From the NCBI GenBank assembly GCA_012031975.1, contig JAAUSA010000026.1:1-33914 (forward strand): a stretch of 33,914 bases of DNA, read 5' to 3'. The translations under genes were made by a program, and so were the position numbers. Under the pieces are notes generated by a model that was not told the DNA's origin, did no database searches, and saw only the letters and a program-made list of their open reading frames with translations. Shown here in pieces: positions 8,301-23,300 of this stretch (positions are counted from its first letter, which is position 1; each line of letters begins with the position of its first letter). This DNA is from Alkalinema sp. RU_4_3 (GTDB lineage Bacteria; Cyanobacteriota; Cyanobacteriia; Leptolyngbyales; Leptolyngbyaceae).

Positions 8301-11300
8301 CAGGACGACACGACGATCGCCCTGAATAATTACCGTTTGAATGTGGGTTCGGTGGCAAGGTTTAGCGGTGATACGTTGAACTTTATCTCGAAGAAGACGG
8401 CGACGGGTAAGGAGGTGAAGTTCAGCGGGACGAATATTGGGGCGTTGGTGGGGTATGGCACGGATACAGTGGTGACCACTGACGACATTGGTCTTTCTAT
8501 TGCGAATGCCAACCTCAATTTGAACCTCAAGGCGGACAAGAGCTATGACTACGCGCTGAGCAATGCGACGGCTTCGGTGGTCGGTGCGACGGGTCTAACC
8601 TTGAATGCGACGGGGATTAGTGCAACTGGGAATCAATCCAGTACAGAAGTGACGCTTGGCAATTTTGCTATGGGCATCGCCAATAATATCGTGCTCTCTG
8701 GTACCGCACTTCGCTACAACGCTAACGCCACCCAACTTAGCCTCGGTGCAACTGGGATTTCCGCCTTCATGGGTTCGGGCTACAACAGTGCCAACGCAGT
8801 CGGAGTCAGCCTTAGCAACGCCGATCTGGGGTTGGTTCTTTATCAAGAAGCAGCTGGTACGAAGCATACCTATGCCCTCCAAGCAACAGGTTCGGCCTCA
8901 TTGCTGGGTGTCCCTGCTGACTTACAAATGAGCGCCAATCAATTCAGTCTAGAAGTGAATCGGACTGGACGCGCAGTTAGCGAAACGATCGTTCTCCCTA
9001 GCAAAAACATTGCGATTAGCTTTGATGCCAACGAAGGTCAACTGACCCGAGCCTCCGGCAACGCTAGCCTAAATATCGCGAATACTGCCGTTCTTACAGG
9101 TGACTTTGGTATTAGCAACACCATCAACGGGAATGTCAACAAACTCTTGATTGGGGCAAACAATGTCACAGCCTTCATTGGCACGGGCTATAACACCAAT
9201 GATGCTCTCGGTGTAGAGATCAACAACGGTCGCCTCGGCATGATACTCGAATCGACCAATAATGCGCCTGCGATCTATGCTCTGGATGTGGCTGGATCAG
9301 CGACACTCAGAGGAATTCCAGCGATCGAACTGACCGGAAATATGGCGGCGCGAATCAATCGTGCTAATCAGGCGATCGACGAAACGATCCTCCTGAGCAA
9401 TGGCGAAACCGTAAAACTCAACTTCATCGAAGCGGAGGCCGCCTTAACCCAGATCGCAGGTAACGCGACCCTGAAACTTGGGACGATTCTCGAAACCAGC
9501 GGCGCAATGAAGCTAGACCTCGGTACAGTTGATGCCCAGGGTAAACGCAAGATCGATCTTGCGGCAGAACAGATCTCCCTATTTGTCGGTGACAACAAAG
9601 GAACCCCCGATATTACCGATGATGTCGGTGCCGCTTTGAGTAACGGCAAGCTCAATCTCACTCTCAATCCCGACGACACCTATAACTACACCATCACGGA
9701 TGCGGCCTTTGAACTGCGTGGGGTCGATCTGCTGGACTTCTCTGGAAAAGTCGGCGCGATCGGCGATCAAAACGGCATCAAGATGCTGCTAGAAGACCTA
9801 AATCTGCGGATTGGGGATACCGGATTAATCAGCGGTGACTTTGGCTTTGAAGTAATCAAAGATGCCAATAACCAAAACACAATCAAATTCACTACAAAAG
9901 ACGCAGCCGCATTTGTCGGCGCAGGGGCAAGCACCGTCACTGAAGCCGACGATCGTGGACTCAGCCTCACGGGTGCCGATATTGAGATCATTCTCAATGC
10001 CGATCGGACCTATAGCTACACGATTAATAACGCGGCGGCAGCCCTGAAAGGCTTAGACTTCTTCCAGTTCTCCGGCATTGTCAGCGGCAGTGGTGACCAA
10101 TCGAATTTGAGTATTGCGCTGGATGATTTGTCGATTCAACTGGCCGACTATGCGAGGGTGAGTGGTGACTTTACCTTTGAGGTGGAAAGCAATGGCAATG
10201 GTGGCTCAACCATTAAATTGGGCGGCGAAGACATTGACGCTTTTGTGGGCTTGGGCGCGAGTACCGTTGATAAGAGCGATGATATTGGAGCCGATCTGAG
10301 CAATGCTATCTTTAGCCTGACGATCGCAGCCGACAACAGCTACACTTACGATATTGACAATGCGGAAGTCAGCCTCGTCGGACTGGATGGTGTAGAATTT
10401 TCCGGCACGGCCAATGTAGACGGCAACAATCAATCCGCCAACTTAGTCTTAAACGATTTGAGTTTGGCGATTTCCGATTATGCGCGGATTTCCGGTGACT
10501 TTGCCCTGAGTGTGAAAACCACTGCCTCCGGCAACGTGATTGACCTAAGTGCAACCGATGCAGCCGCGTTGTTTGGCACGGGGGCGAAGACGGCGGATGA
10601 GAGTGATGATGTGGGCGTGAGGCTTGAGAATGGTCGAGCCGATGTTCGTTTCAAGCGGGATGCCGCAGGCAAGCTGGCCTATGCCTATAACCTGGGGGGT
10701 GCTGTTGAGTTAGTCGGCATCCAAGGACTGACCTTAGGCGGTACGCTTTCCGGCTATGCCAACCAGTTAGGGGAAGCGGTGACGTTGGGCGGCCAGACGA
10801 TCGCGGCGGGCGAAAATCTCCTGCAAGGGACTGGCCTCACCCTAGGTATAGCCGATCTGACGACGATCACAGGCGATTTTGCCTTCACTCAGCGCACCAA
10901 CGATGGCGCACTCCTGGCAACGGGTCAAAATATCAGCGCCAGCGTTGAGTTGGTTGCAGGCATGAGCGGCAGGCTCGATGATGGCAAACTGGGCTTGGTC
11001 TTCTTGGGCGACGGCAAATATGCCATCCAAGGCAGTGGGACAGCGACCCTAGCCTACAATGCAGCGGGTGATAGCAACGATTTGGCATTCACGGGTGATC
11101 TTGGCTTCGAGGTGAACCGTACAGGCCAAGCGATGAATGAAACGATCGCCCTAGGTGGATTGACCCAAACCATCCAATTTGAGACAGGTGCGAATACGAG
11201 TCAATTCAACGCCAGCAATCTCGATATGGTTCTGACCCAAGCCGTTAAGGATGCGTTGATCGAAGGGGCGGAACAGTTGCAAGATCTGAGACGGAAATTT

Positions 11301-14300
11301 GTCGTTGACTATGATGCAAATGGCAATGTTGTTGATGATGCGGCGTTAGACAGTTTCCTGTCGAAAGCATTGCCGGGAACGGACATCACGATCGATGGCA
11401 TGTTGCAACTACGCGATTACCTCGCCTTGGGTGATGCGATCGTCGATTACTTCAAGAATCTGCCGACAACACCGCCCAATCCTGGTAATCCGGGTGAGCT
11501 ACAAACCTTTGGTAAGTTGAAGGATTTCATTACGAACCTCAACAACACTTGGGGCAAAAAGCTACCGATCGCCGACAACTTAGATTTTGTCATCGATAAA
11601 ACTGGCTTCTCGCTTTCTTTTGCCTCCCAACTGAACTACCAGAAGGCAATCAAACTAGCACTCCCCGAAGAAGCGACCAACTTTGGGATTGAACTGGAAG
11701 GGAGCGCAACCCTCAACTTGGGTGTGGATCTTGGCATTGATTTTGATCTGAGCTTTGATTGGACAAACTTTGAGGCTGACTTCAATCTGAATAAGTTGGA
11801 ATTTAATGCCGCTGCTTCTGCCAATGATATTGTCCTCGGTGCTTACTTCGGGCCATTGGGTGTAAGCCTGGGTTCCAATGATGCCGATAAGCAAAAAGGA
11901 AGGGCCAGTATTGCCCTGGGTGGATCGATTTCCTACGTCGATGAGTTAAAGTTTGCCACGACGCAAAACCAAGTGGACATCGTCTTGCCGTTCTACGCCA
12001 ACCTCGCCGGAACAGCGCTCGGTGAGGGCGGTAGCAAGACCGCTACAGCAACGCTACAAGGCGCAATCTTTGACAGTCGCGACTTCTCCAAACTCAACTT
12101 TAGCTTCCCCAGCAGCGGTGGGGCCTCCAGCAATATCAGCAATGCTTCCCTGCGCGGCAATACCCTGGCCACGAAGACGGATAGTTTTACCAAGGATGAT
12201 GTCGGCAAGACCTTCACCTTAGGCAGTTTGGGTACCGTCAAGGTGATCCAATTTGTCGATGCCAAGAACATCACGATCGCCCGCGATTTGTCGAACCTGA
12301 ATGCGAGTTTCTCCGGTAGCAATGGTACCACCAGTAATATTAGTGGCGCAGCGATCCAAGGCAATGCCCTCACCACCAAGACCAATGCCTTCAGTCTGTC
12401 GGATGTGGGTAAGACTGTCACCATCGCAGGCTTAGGCACCGTCAAAATCACCAAGTTTATCGATGAGAAGAACGTCACGATCGAAGGGGCTGACAAAGTT
12501 GCCCAACTCGCACCCCCGAAGGTTCAACTCACCACCGCCAACTTTGACAAACTGCTGAACTTCCGCAATATCAGCGTGGCTGATGTCGTTTCCATGTTCC
12601 GCGAAACCCTGGCCTGGGCGGAAGAATACAAGAGCTACGATGTGATGCAAACGGCGTTACCGTTTGTGGATCTGAAGTTGGGAGATGCGCTGGACTTTGC
12701 TAAGGCGATCGACCAGCAAGTGCTCTCCAAGATCAACTTCTTCAAGCCTGTGGTTAATTTGTTCACGGGTGCAGGTGCAAGCCTGAGCGGTGGCAAATTG
12801 ACAACCACGGGCGGCAGCTTCACCAAAGACCATGTCGGTAAAGAAGTGTCGATCGAAGGTCTAGGCACCTATCGCGTCAAGGAATTTGTCGATGCGAATA
12901 ATGTCGTCCTCGATGACGTAGGCGGTCTGACCCTCGGAAATCTCTCCTTTGGACTACATAATAAGCGGGAATTACACCGCACGCTACAAGAGACGATCCA
13001 GGCGATCAATGTATCAGGCGTGCTGCCATTTGGGGTTCAGCTCACCTACGACGCAGCCAAGAATGAATTGGTCATGCCCTTCAGCTTCAAGCAGAATCTG
13101 CCCGTCCTGAATAATGTGGATCTGAATTTGGGCATGGAATTGGGCGATCTATCGCTCAGTACCAGCGCCAAGACTTCTCTGAATGCCTCCGTCGAGGGCC
13201 GGATTGATTTGGGGATTGACTTTGACGGTATCGATAATCAGAGTGGGATTGAATTCTTTATCGATAATGTTGGGCTAACTGGGAGTGCTAGCTTTGCGGT
13301 CACGGATCTAGAAGTTGCCGCCAAATTAGGCTTTGTGGGTTTAACCGCCGGGGGCGCAGGCACAGGTTCGACGGTGCGCATGGATGTGAATGCCTTCATG
13401 GGCCTCGATCGCGATCCCAATGCCAACACACCGGGCGATCGACGCTTTAAGTTCAATGATTTGATTGGCGGCGATCTATTTGACTCGTTCTCGGTTCAAC
13501 TGAATGGCGATGCCGAAGCCAAGCTGAAAGGCTTGAAAGTGAATGGTGGCTTTGGGGATATTAACATTGCACCGAATGTTGAACTGGCTGTCTACGCACC
13601 GGATCTGAAGAAATTGGGCGCGGGGGTACAAGTTGTCAAGCAACCCGTCACGACAGCCTTTAACCTGCAAGCAGCCTTAGCCGGTGGCCAAGTCAAGCAA
13701 GAAGGACTGATCACCGTTCTGCCAGATGTGGCGAATATCTTCAAGCTACAAAACCTCACCTTTAGCGATATTGCCCGTGGTTTGGATGTAGGGATTGACT
13801 TCGTTAAGTCGTCCTTGGAAGACCAATCCTTCTACAACACCGCCATTCCAATCATTAACCAATCGTTGAGTGAAACCTTTGATTTCTTGGATATCCTCAG
13901 CGATAAATTAGTGCTGGCTGCCGAGAATCCAGCAGCGGTGCTGCAAGAGGTCGAGCGGGTGATTGAAAATGCTTTGGGCATTGTCGATAACAATAGCCTG
14001 GCACCGAAGCAACAAATGTTCTCGCTATCCTTGAATGGCGATTTCCTCGATGTCCATCTGGGTTGGCAATACCTCTTCTCCAAGAACTTTGACTTCAACC
14101 TAGATTTAGCTTCGCTCAAAGAGCTAGCAGGTACCGCTGGGGCGGCGGCCTTGGATGCGATCGATTCGCTCGTAGACCTAAATGGCGGTGGCAACATCAA
14201 CCTCGAAGCCCTGGCCAAACTCAACTTTGATCTCGGTATTGACCTCAGTGACCTCCTGCGGGGAGAAACCCCCGATATCGTCCTGTACGATTACAATGCC

Positions 14301-17300
14301 GCCACAGGCGAAGGGACTTACGCCCAAGTTGGCGCACGCTTAGAGGGTAAAGGGCTGAACCTAGGCTTCAAGGCAGGCCCGATCGATATTGGCGTAGAGC
14401 AGGGAACCGTCGTTCTAGACGCAGATGGCAACATCAACACGAAGGACTATGCGGGCTTACTCATTGCCCTCGATCAAAAACGTGGCCCTCGTGCCGATGA
14501 TGGTCGCTTCTATTTTGGTTCTGAAAGCTTTAGCGACAACCTAGAAGCAAGACTCCAGGGTGGCTTTAGTGTCAATCTACCGATTCGTGTCGATGTCTTG
14601 GGTCAATCGGTCAATCTTGATCCCCTCAGCATCAGAACCAATCCAGCCTTGGGCGATCAAGGTTTGCTGGAGATGTTTAAGGGATTGAGTGCGGGCGCTG
14701 GTACTGGCCCTGCAATCAAGCCGATCACCATGACGCTGCCGGATATTCGCGGGGCCTTCGATCGCCTTGGTGGTGAGTTCTCCCTGATGGGCATCTTGAA
14801 TGACCCCAGCTTCATCCTTGATGGTGTCGATGGGGCCATGGGCACCTTAGAAGATGTGTTCGATTCTAGCCTGGCTCAGGATATTCCGTTTGTGGGCGAT
14901 AAGCTAGCGAGTGCGGCCAGCTTCTTGAGAGATATCCGTCAAGGAATGCTGGGCGATCTGCGCCGTAAACTTAGCGGCAATGGGAAAGCGATCGAATACC
15001 TGCGCGAAACCCTGTGGGATGTCCTAGGTACGCAAAAGCTCAACCTGATTCTCGATAGCAACAATGACGGTCGAATTTCGATCGATGATGTGCAAATTCG
15101 TTGGTTTGATGCCCAAGGCAACGCCCTCAAGAATTGGGTGGTGGGTGATGCTCTGCCTAATGGCGTCGATGCGATTCAGTTTGATATGAAACTGGGGAGC
15201 CGGATTCTGGGAACGGGTGTGGATATTCCGTTGAATCTGGATGTACCGGGCTTTAACCTGGATGTGAATGGCGGCTTTAGCCTCGACATCGGTTGGAGCC
15301 TTGATTTCGGCTTCGGTCTGAGCTTGAAGGACAACTTCTACCTCTCCACTAACAAAGACCAAACCCAATCTGAACTGAAATTAGATATTAAGGCATTCCT
15401 AGATGGCAGCCCCACAGACCCGAATACAGTCACCCAATTTACCGCTGATGGTCAGTTGCTGTTCTTGAAAGCGAATGTCTTTGATCAAAATCCCAAGGGT
15501 CGAGCCAGTGGTATCTATGGTCAATTGGGCCTAGATATGAAAGGCGACAGTCGCGGACGTTTGACCTTCGATAAGCTGATGTCCGGTCGCTTGAATGACA
15601 TCTTTGGTGTGAAATTGGATCTCGATGGTGAGCTACAACTGGGCATGGAGCTTTCCCTCGATGGGGCGAAGGGTCTGCCGCGTTTGGGCGCTGATTTGGC
15701 AGTCGATTGGGATTGGAGTTGGGAATTGGGTAAGCCTGTGCAAAAGCCCAAGGCTCCGACGATCGACTTGAAGAATTTCCGAGTTGACATGGGCAGTTTG
15801 GTAACGGAATTCTTGCAGCCGATCGCCGAACAGGTAAAGCAAACCCTCGACCCTGTGATGCCGATGGTTGAGGTCTTAGAGACAGAGGTGCCGGGGCTTG
15901 ATCTACTGTTGGGTAAGGACAACGATGACCTAAAAGGCTTGATCAATATGATCATGCTGGCGCAGGGTAAGCCCCAGATTGATTGGTCTTTCATTAGCGA
16001 AGCCAAGCAGATCTATGAATTGGCTGGAAAACTGTCTAATCTCAAGGCGGGTGGATGGTTAGAACTAGGCGACATTACCGGCTTCGGCACGAAGAACGTC
16101 AAGGGCACAGCCAAGACCGGATCAACCAGTGCAGGTGCCGCTCAGATCGATAGCTTCCTCGCTGCCAATACTCGCCAAACCAGCGTTGCACCGAAGAAGA
16201 AAGGCGCTGGCAAAACGCCGCGATCGGGCTTCAAGGTGATGGAATACATCAAGGACATCTCCAACTGGACAAATCTGCTCACCGGGGGCGATGCCACCTT
16301 CTTCACCTACGAAATGCCACTGTTGGAATTCAATGCTGGCTTTGATGTGAAGATCGCGCGCATTCCGATCGTGCCGACACCTTTGACCATTAATGTTTCG
16401 GCCTTTGGTGACTTCAATGCAGCGGCAGATTTGGGCTTTGGCTATGACACCTTTGGGATTCGGCGGGCGATTAGCTCTGGCAATCCGATCGATGCCCTCG
16501 ATGGCTTCTTCTTGACGGACTTTAATCCTCAGGGTCAAGAAAAAGATGAATTTACGGTGAATGCCAAGCTCGGTGTCCGTGGGGGGCTAGGTGCGGGGAT
16601 CTTTGAAGTGGGTCTATCCGGGGCAATCACAGCCAAGATGGGTGTGGATGTGCAAGATATTGAAAAACCGACGCTGACTAAGGATGAAGCGGGTTATGTG
16701 ATCGCTCAAGACTGGAAGAGCGACGGTAAGATTCGCTACTCTGAAGTTGTCACAATGTATAACTACGCGCCCACCGAAGGGGGTGCAGCAGGGGGGATTA
16801 AGAACCTATTCAATGTTAATGGCAACGTTGGCTTGGAAATCGGTGCCTATGCAGAGATTGACCTACTACTCACGTCAAAACGATTTGAAATTCCGATCGC
16901 TGAAGTAGAACTGGCGAACTTTGGCTACCAAGCACCGAAGGTTCAGCCTTATTTGGGTAAGGTGGAAGGTGGCAAGCTGCGTCTCTACAGCGGTAGCTTC
17001 TCCAACAAGCGCGTTTATAATGCCACCGCCGATGGGGGCGAGACCTTCATTCTGAGTGGCTCCAATGGCACGGTCAATGTCGAGTATGAGGGTTACTATC
17101 AAACCTTTACGGGCGTGACTGAAGTGATTGCCGACGGTGGCTTGGGCGACGATGTGTTTGATGCAACCCGGCTCAAGGGTGCTACGATCAATATCACGGG
17201 CGGGGCAGGCAAGGACAAGATTCTGTTTGGTACCGCAGGCGGTTTTGCCGATGGTGGTGATGGCAATGACATCCTAGATGCATCGCTCAGTATTGGTCGC

Positions 17301-20300
17301 GTCGAATTAATTGGCGGTGCGGGTGACGATCGACTCACAGGTGGCCTCGGTGCGGATGTGCTGAAAGGTGGGGCTGGACGCGATCGCTTAGTCGGTGGTC
17401 TGGGCAGTGACATACTTGACGGCGGCAGCGGTGACGATAACCTTGCTGGCGGTGAAGGCGATGATACCTACGCCTTTGGGGATGGCTTTGGGGTCGATCG
17501 CTTCAGCGACAGCCTCGGCAACAACGCGATCGACTTCACGCAAGCCAATAACAGCCTCGAAGCCTCGATCGGTAGGCGTGGTGTGTCCGTCCGTCAAAAC
17601 GGTGCGGAAAATGAAATCCGGGCCAATGGTTCTAGCATCAACAAAGTGACGCTGGGCAAAGGCAACGATACCGTGAACATGAGTGACTTCGCCGATCGTG
17701 CCATCCAGCTTAATGATACGGGCGGAGACGACACCTACCGAATTCGCATGGGCCGTGCCAATAATGACTTTGGTTTAGGCACGCTGAACCTCAACGATGG
17801 CGGCGGTGACTTCGATGAAGTGATTCTAGAACAGACGACGACGGATGTGCTGAACCTGGATCTCAACCAAGTGAGGAACGGTCGCGAGATTATTAACTAC
17901 AATAGCGCGATCGATCGCATTACGGTGACGGGTAAAGCGACTCAGTTTATCGGCAATACGATCGTTGACTTCGGTGGCAATATTCGCGTTGGCAATTCCG
18001 ATAACAACGGCATCTCGCGCCTGGGCACAACGGATTTACGCTTGATTGGTAAATCGATCGCCTTCAATGCTCAGGTGAATTCCGACGCGATTATTGTCGA
18101 TACCTTGAACAACGTGGATGTAACGCAGAAACTGAATGCCGTCCAAAACGGCTACATCGACCTGCGCACCTACGGTAACAAGACCAATATCAATCTGTCT
18201 GCCGATCTGATGGTTTCCACTGGGGACTCGCAAGATGGTCAAGGTGCAGGCTGGATGCGTCTGACAACACCAGATGGGGCGTTGATTAATACCAATGGAG
18301 CACAGATTCTCGGTAGCGGTAGCCAATTGGTGGTCAAGTCGAAGAATGGTATCGGTAGCACGACTGCTAGTATCAAATCGACGGTTGCATCCTTCACCGG
18401 GGCGACGTCGCTCCATGGCCAAGGGGATATTGTTCTCGATGAGACGGATAGTCTGAAGCTGACGAACATTGCAGAGAAGCTGCCCGTTTATAATCCCGGC
18501 TTGATTATTCCAGAGATGATGATTCTGCCTGTATGGGTGGAGAAGAGCCAATGGATTGCCAGTTTGAGCACCGATTGGAAATCGCAAATTGTCAATGGCA
18601 CCACGGACTACGCGGTGGCGGCGGGCAATGGCGACATTCGCCTCAATTTAGCGGGAGCGGATGCGCTGCTGAGCTTGGATAGTGGCAGTTTGACAAACCG
18701 AAATACGACGGGGGACATCATCCTCACAGCGGATGACATTAACTTCCGCAGCGGCGCAAGCAAAGTCCAGGGTAATGACCAGTTGGTGATCCAAGCGACC
18801 CAGACGACAAACCGCGAATACCGCTTGGGTACGGCGGCCATGACGAAGTTTGGCGAAGAGATTGTCGATAATGCCATCCTGAATGACAATAAAGCCCTCG
18901 AACTCTCGACCCAGGATTTGACCGCGCTGAAGGACGGCTTCCAGCAGGTCACGATCGGGCGTCAAAACCCAGGCAACGTCATGACCTTCGGGGACATCAA
19001 GGGGGATGCCGAATTCCGCGACACCATCACCTTCCTGGCCGATCACATGGATATCAAGGGCGATGTCCAAGGCAAGGGGGAGATCCTAAACCTGAATACG
19101 AATACCGCCAGAGTATTTAGTGCGAGTATTTATGACGATACGATTGGAGCCTTTAGCTCAGGGATTACGGCCAAGGACATCAACTTGACAGCGACCCAGC
19201 TCAATCCCGCACGCGGCAACGATCAAGTGACGGTGAGCGGCTGGCTCAAGGCGACAGAATCGATCGACCTCAAGGCCCAGAATATCGTGACCGACATTGG
19301 CAGCCAAGTGCTAGGGACTCAGGCCAATAGCCAAATTCAGGTTAATACGACGGACTACACCAAGATTGCCGGTTTAGTCGAGGGGATGGGAGCCAATTCC
19401 TCCGTCAATCTCTACGCTGCCACGGTCATGAATGTCAAGGAAGGTGGTATCGTTGCGGCTCGTGGCACGGACGGTCAGATTGACATCGAGGCGGGCCAAG
19501 TGGTGCTGATCGATGCGGGGGGAGCCGTGACCGCTGGGGCGAGATTTGAGGATATTAATGGCAAGCCCACAGCGATTAAGACAGGCGAAGGGGCAGATGT
19601 CCGGATTGTATCGCCGCACGAGTTGGTGATCAAGGGAACGGTTACCAGCAGTGACCAAATGCTGCTCTCCGCAGGCAGTCCGCTCAACAGCTACAAAGCC
19701 GATTACTTCGATCAATTACCAAAAGATGCTAAGGGCAACGATCACTACCTGAAGCGGATCGGCGAAGATCAGTTCTCGATCCTGATGACCGGAACCCTGA
19801 CCAGCTTGTCGAATAATACAACGCTGAACCTAGAAGCCAACGATGACATCATCATTCGCGGTAACATCAACGTCTTCGGTCAAAACTCTGGCCTGAAGGT
19901 GCGATCGAACACCTGGGTCTACGAAGAAGGCTTCATGGATGTCCAGAAAAACATTGATATTCTGGGTGGATTTGATGCCGCAGGCAACTCCACGGGTGGC
20001 GCAAATACCGAAGGCTCTAGCGTTTATGTCCATACCACTTCGCGGATTATTACCCGTCAAGCGGGCAGCACGATCAACATCAAGGGTGCAAAGGATGTCG
20101 ATATTCTGGGTGCGGTGGTTGCGGGTGGCACGATCGGTGAACATGGCGTCACTTGGGCGGGTAATGACTCGGTGGTAAACGTCACCGCTGGCGAACAGGT
20201 CTTCCTCGATACGGGTCTGCTCGGTTCCAAGGGCGTCAATATCCAAGGCGGTATTGGCGGGGCTGATGATCAGGGCTTGGGTGTACTGATTACGACGGCG

Positions 20301-23300
20301 GGTGGTGCGACCGCTGGTGGCTATACAAGTGATAATAGTGGCGGCATCATTAATATCAATAGTGCTAGCAATATCGAAATGATGGGTTGGCTGGTATCCG
20401 GCGGTAAGCTCAACCAAGTCTTCGAGAATGGCAAGCTGAAGTCCCAGACGATCGATTGGTCGGGCAACAAGGGCAAGATTCAGGTCAATGCCCAGGGCCA
20501 AGCCTTTATTGGTGGCAACACCGTGAATCAAGCGGGTGAAGCGATTCAGACGGGTGGATACTTGTATGCGACCGATCGGATTGAAGTCGTCGGTCAACAA
20601 ACCACCGGCACCGGCGTCTACGTCCAAGCGGCGAGCGAACTTGTCACCCATGCTGCCGATGGCTCGATCTTCGTCAAGTCCAGCAGTGATGCGGATGTTC
20701 AAGGAATGCTGCTGCCCGGTGGCGACATTACGCAAGTCCGTGGGGCCGATGGTTTATACATTGGTCGGACACTGACCAACTTTAATGGCAACTCCACGGT
20801 GCGGATCGAAGCGGATGACCAAATCCGCGTGGGCCAAGATTTACGCGCTGGTAAGAGCATTGACTTAGTGGGCGGTGACGACCCGATCGAAGCCGATGTA
20901 CCAGGCAAGATCAATTACTCCGGTCGCGGCATTGTCCTATATGGTTCGACCAAGTTGGAAACCTGGAAGGAAAATAGCAAAATTAATCTCAACGCACCGG
21001 GTCGAGTCGATATTCTGGCTCCCGCCCATACGAATGAAGCGGAGGCAGCGGGCTTTATTCCACTCTCTTCGGGTGTGCTGAATCAAGATGTCAGCCTGAA
21101 GCTGTGGCTCAATAAGGTTGGGTTCCAAGTCGAAACAACGATTAATATCCCGGCATCCAAGACCGCTGACAATACGAAGGTTGAAGATCTGATTAAGGAT
21201 CTGCAAGACGCGATCGATACAGCGAACTGGACCGTGGTGCGTTCCGATGATGCGGCCCATGCTGTGGGTAGTAATTACATTTCTAGCAACACCGATCGTG
21301 ATCTCGAAGTGAAGTTACGCAACGGTCACTTTATGTTGGCAGGGCCGTACAAGTTCATCATTCAGTCGAGTTCGACCAATGCTGACCAGTTAGGCTTCAC
21401 GAATGTCGGGACTGGTTTGGCTTCGACGCTGCCTTATACGATTAGCGCGAAGGAAATCGGTTCTACCGTGTCGATCGGCGCACCGAATGGCCCGAATGGC
21501 AAGCTCTACATCGCGGGTCAAGTGCTGTCCTATGAGGCGATGAATCTCTACAGCGGCACTTCACCGGATGGCATTGATATCGAACTAGATGTGACTGGGA
21601 AACTGGAAACAATTAATGGTTCGATCGCCGTGAAGGTGGGCAAATTCGGGGTGGTCAAGGGCGATATTGTAGCAGGTGGTGCCGGATCGGATGTCATCCT
21701 ATCGGCGGAAAACACCCTCGAACTCTACGGCAATATCACTGCCGATGATGCAATTCAGTTGAGTGCAGGCAAGACCGTTAAAGCAGGTGAGGTGAGCATC
21801 CACACCTTCGGCACTAGCCAGATGAATGGGCAGTCGGTGACGATCGCGGGTCTGAATAATGTGATCATCAATAGCTCGATCGGTATTGATGCCAAGGATC
21901 AGATTAATAATCGGCTCAAGCAGATCACGATCGGTTCGACCCAAGGCGATCTAACCTTAGAACGCACTAGTGGCCGAGTTGCTAGCACTGCGACGATGCT
22001 GTTCACGGGCCGCGATGTGAATATCGATGGCGTAGTGAAGAACCTCGGTACCGATGGGAATGCAGCGACGACGGAAGTCACGATTAACGCAACGCGCAAT
22101 ACCCGGATTACGGCAGACATCCAAAGTGAAGGCTCAGTGCTGGTGCAGGCAGTCAATGACATCAACCTGTTCAATGCAAACATCGGGGTTAACGGCACGG
22201 GTGAGACGCTGGAGCTAGTGCAGACAAGCGCGGGTGGCACGATTACGCTGGGCCGGACGATCGCGAATCTTAACGGCACTTACAGTCAGCAGGGCGCAAG
22301 TCTGGCGGCGAAAGACAGCCTGACGATCGACAGCACGGGTACGGTGAATGTGAATGCAGGTGTCCAGGTGATGACCGAGGCCGCCAATAGCACCCTCACC
22401 GTCAATGCAAATCAGCTCAACCTCACAGGTGCCCTGTATGCGGGGGCAAAACCAGCTACGGGTGGCGTGAATTGGAGCGGCGATCGGGCCACAGTGGCGT
22501 TGAATGTGACTGACTTGCTGACGATCGGTGGCGTCGGTGCGAATACTCTGGGTCAGATGGTTAATGTGGGCGGCTCGATCGAAGCCACGGGCTGGGTGAA
22601 TATCAAAACCTTGGGTGGTACTGATCCACTGGATCTGGTGATGTCGCGAGCCAGCTCAATCAAGGCCGATACCCATGGGTTAGGGACCACAGCGGGTCAA
22701 ATTGTGATTAACGCCCAGGGTAATGCCCAAATCAATGGTGTGGTTGAAGCAGTTAATGCGGGTGGTGATTTGCAGTGGTCTTCCCAGGGATTGATTCTTC
22801 TGAATGGTTTGCTGAAGGCCGATCGGAACCTGACGATCAATGCGGGCAAGGATGTGACGGGCTATGGCTTGATCACGCGAGGACTGCGCTACTATGATGC
22901 GAATCAGCGGATGATTGATTCGTTGGGTTACTACGTTAATGAATTGGGCGACTTTGTCGATAATCTCGGCAAGATTACGACCCAACCGCAGCAGACGACA
23001 ACCGATCAATTGCTATGGCAGCCCGCTGGGGGCGGTATCCTCGGCACTAATGCTGGTGGCAAGATCATGCTATCAGCAACCGGAGATATGTGGTTGCAAG
23101 GACAGACGGGGCAACTGAAGGCGGATGCGAATGGTCAAGAGACTGTTGCGACTGAGCAGGTTGTGATTACCACAGCGGGAACCGTGACGATCGATGGGGA
23201 AGTGCGGGCACTGAAACAGATTTCGGTGAATGCGCAGAATCTCAACTTGATTAAAGAAGCGACGGTGAAGACGTTTGAGACGGGTAGCCGGATTAGTCTG

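Noticed and set aside
2836-11170. Could the regular ~330-base periodicity be a CRISPR or other DNA repeat array?
   Set aside because: The periodicity is at protein level with synonymous divergence between copies. The unit is ~110-140 codons, with no short identical direct repeats or spacers.
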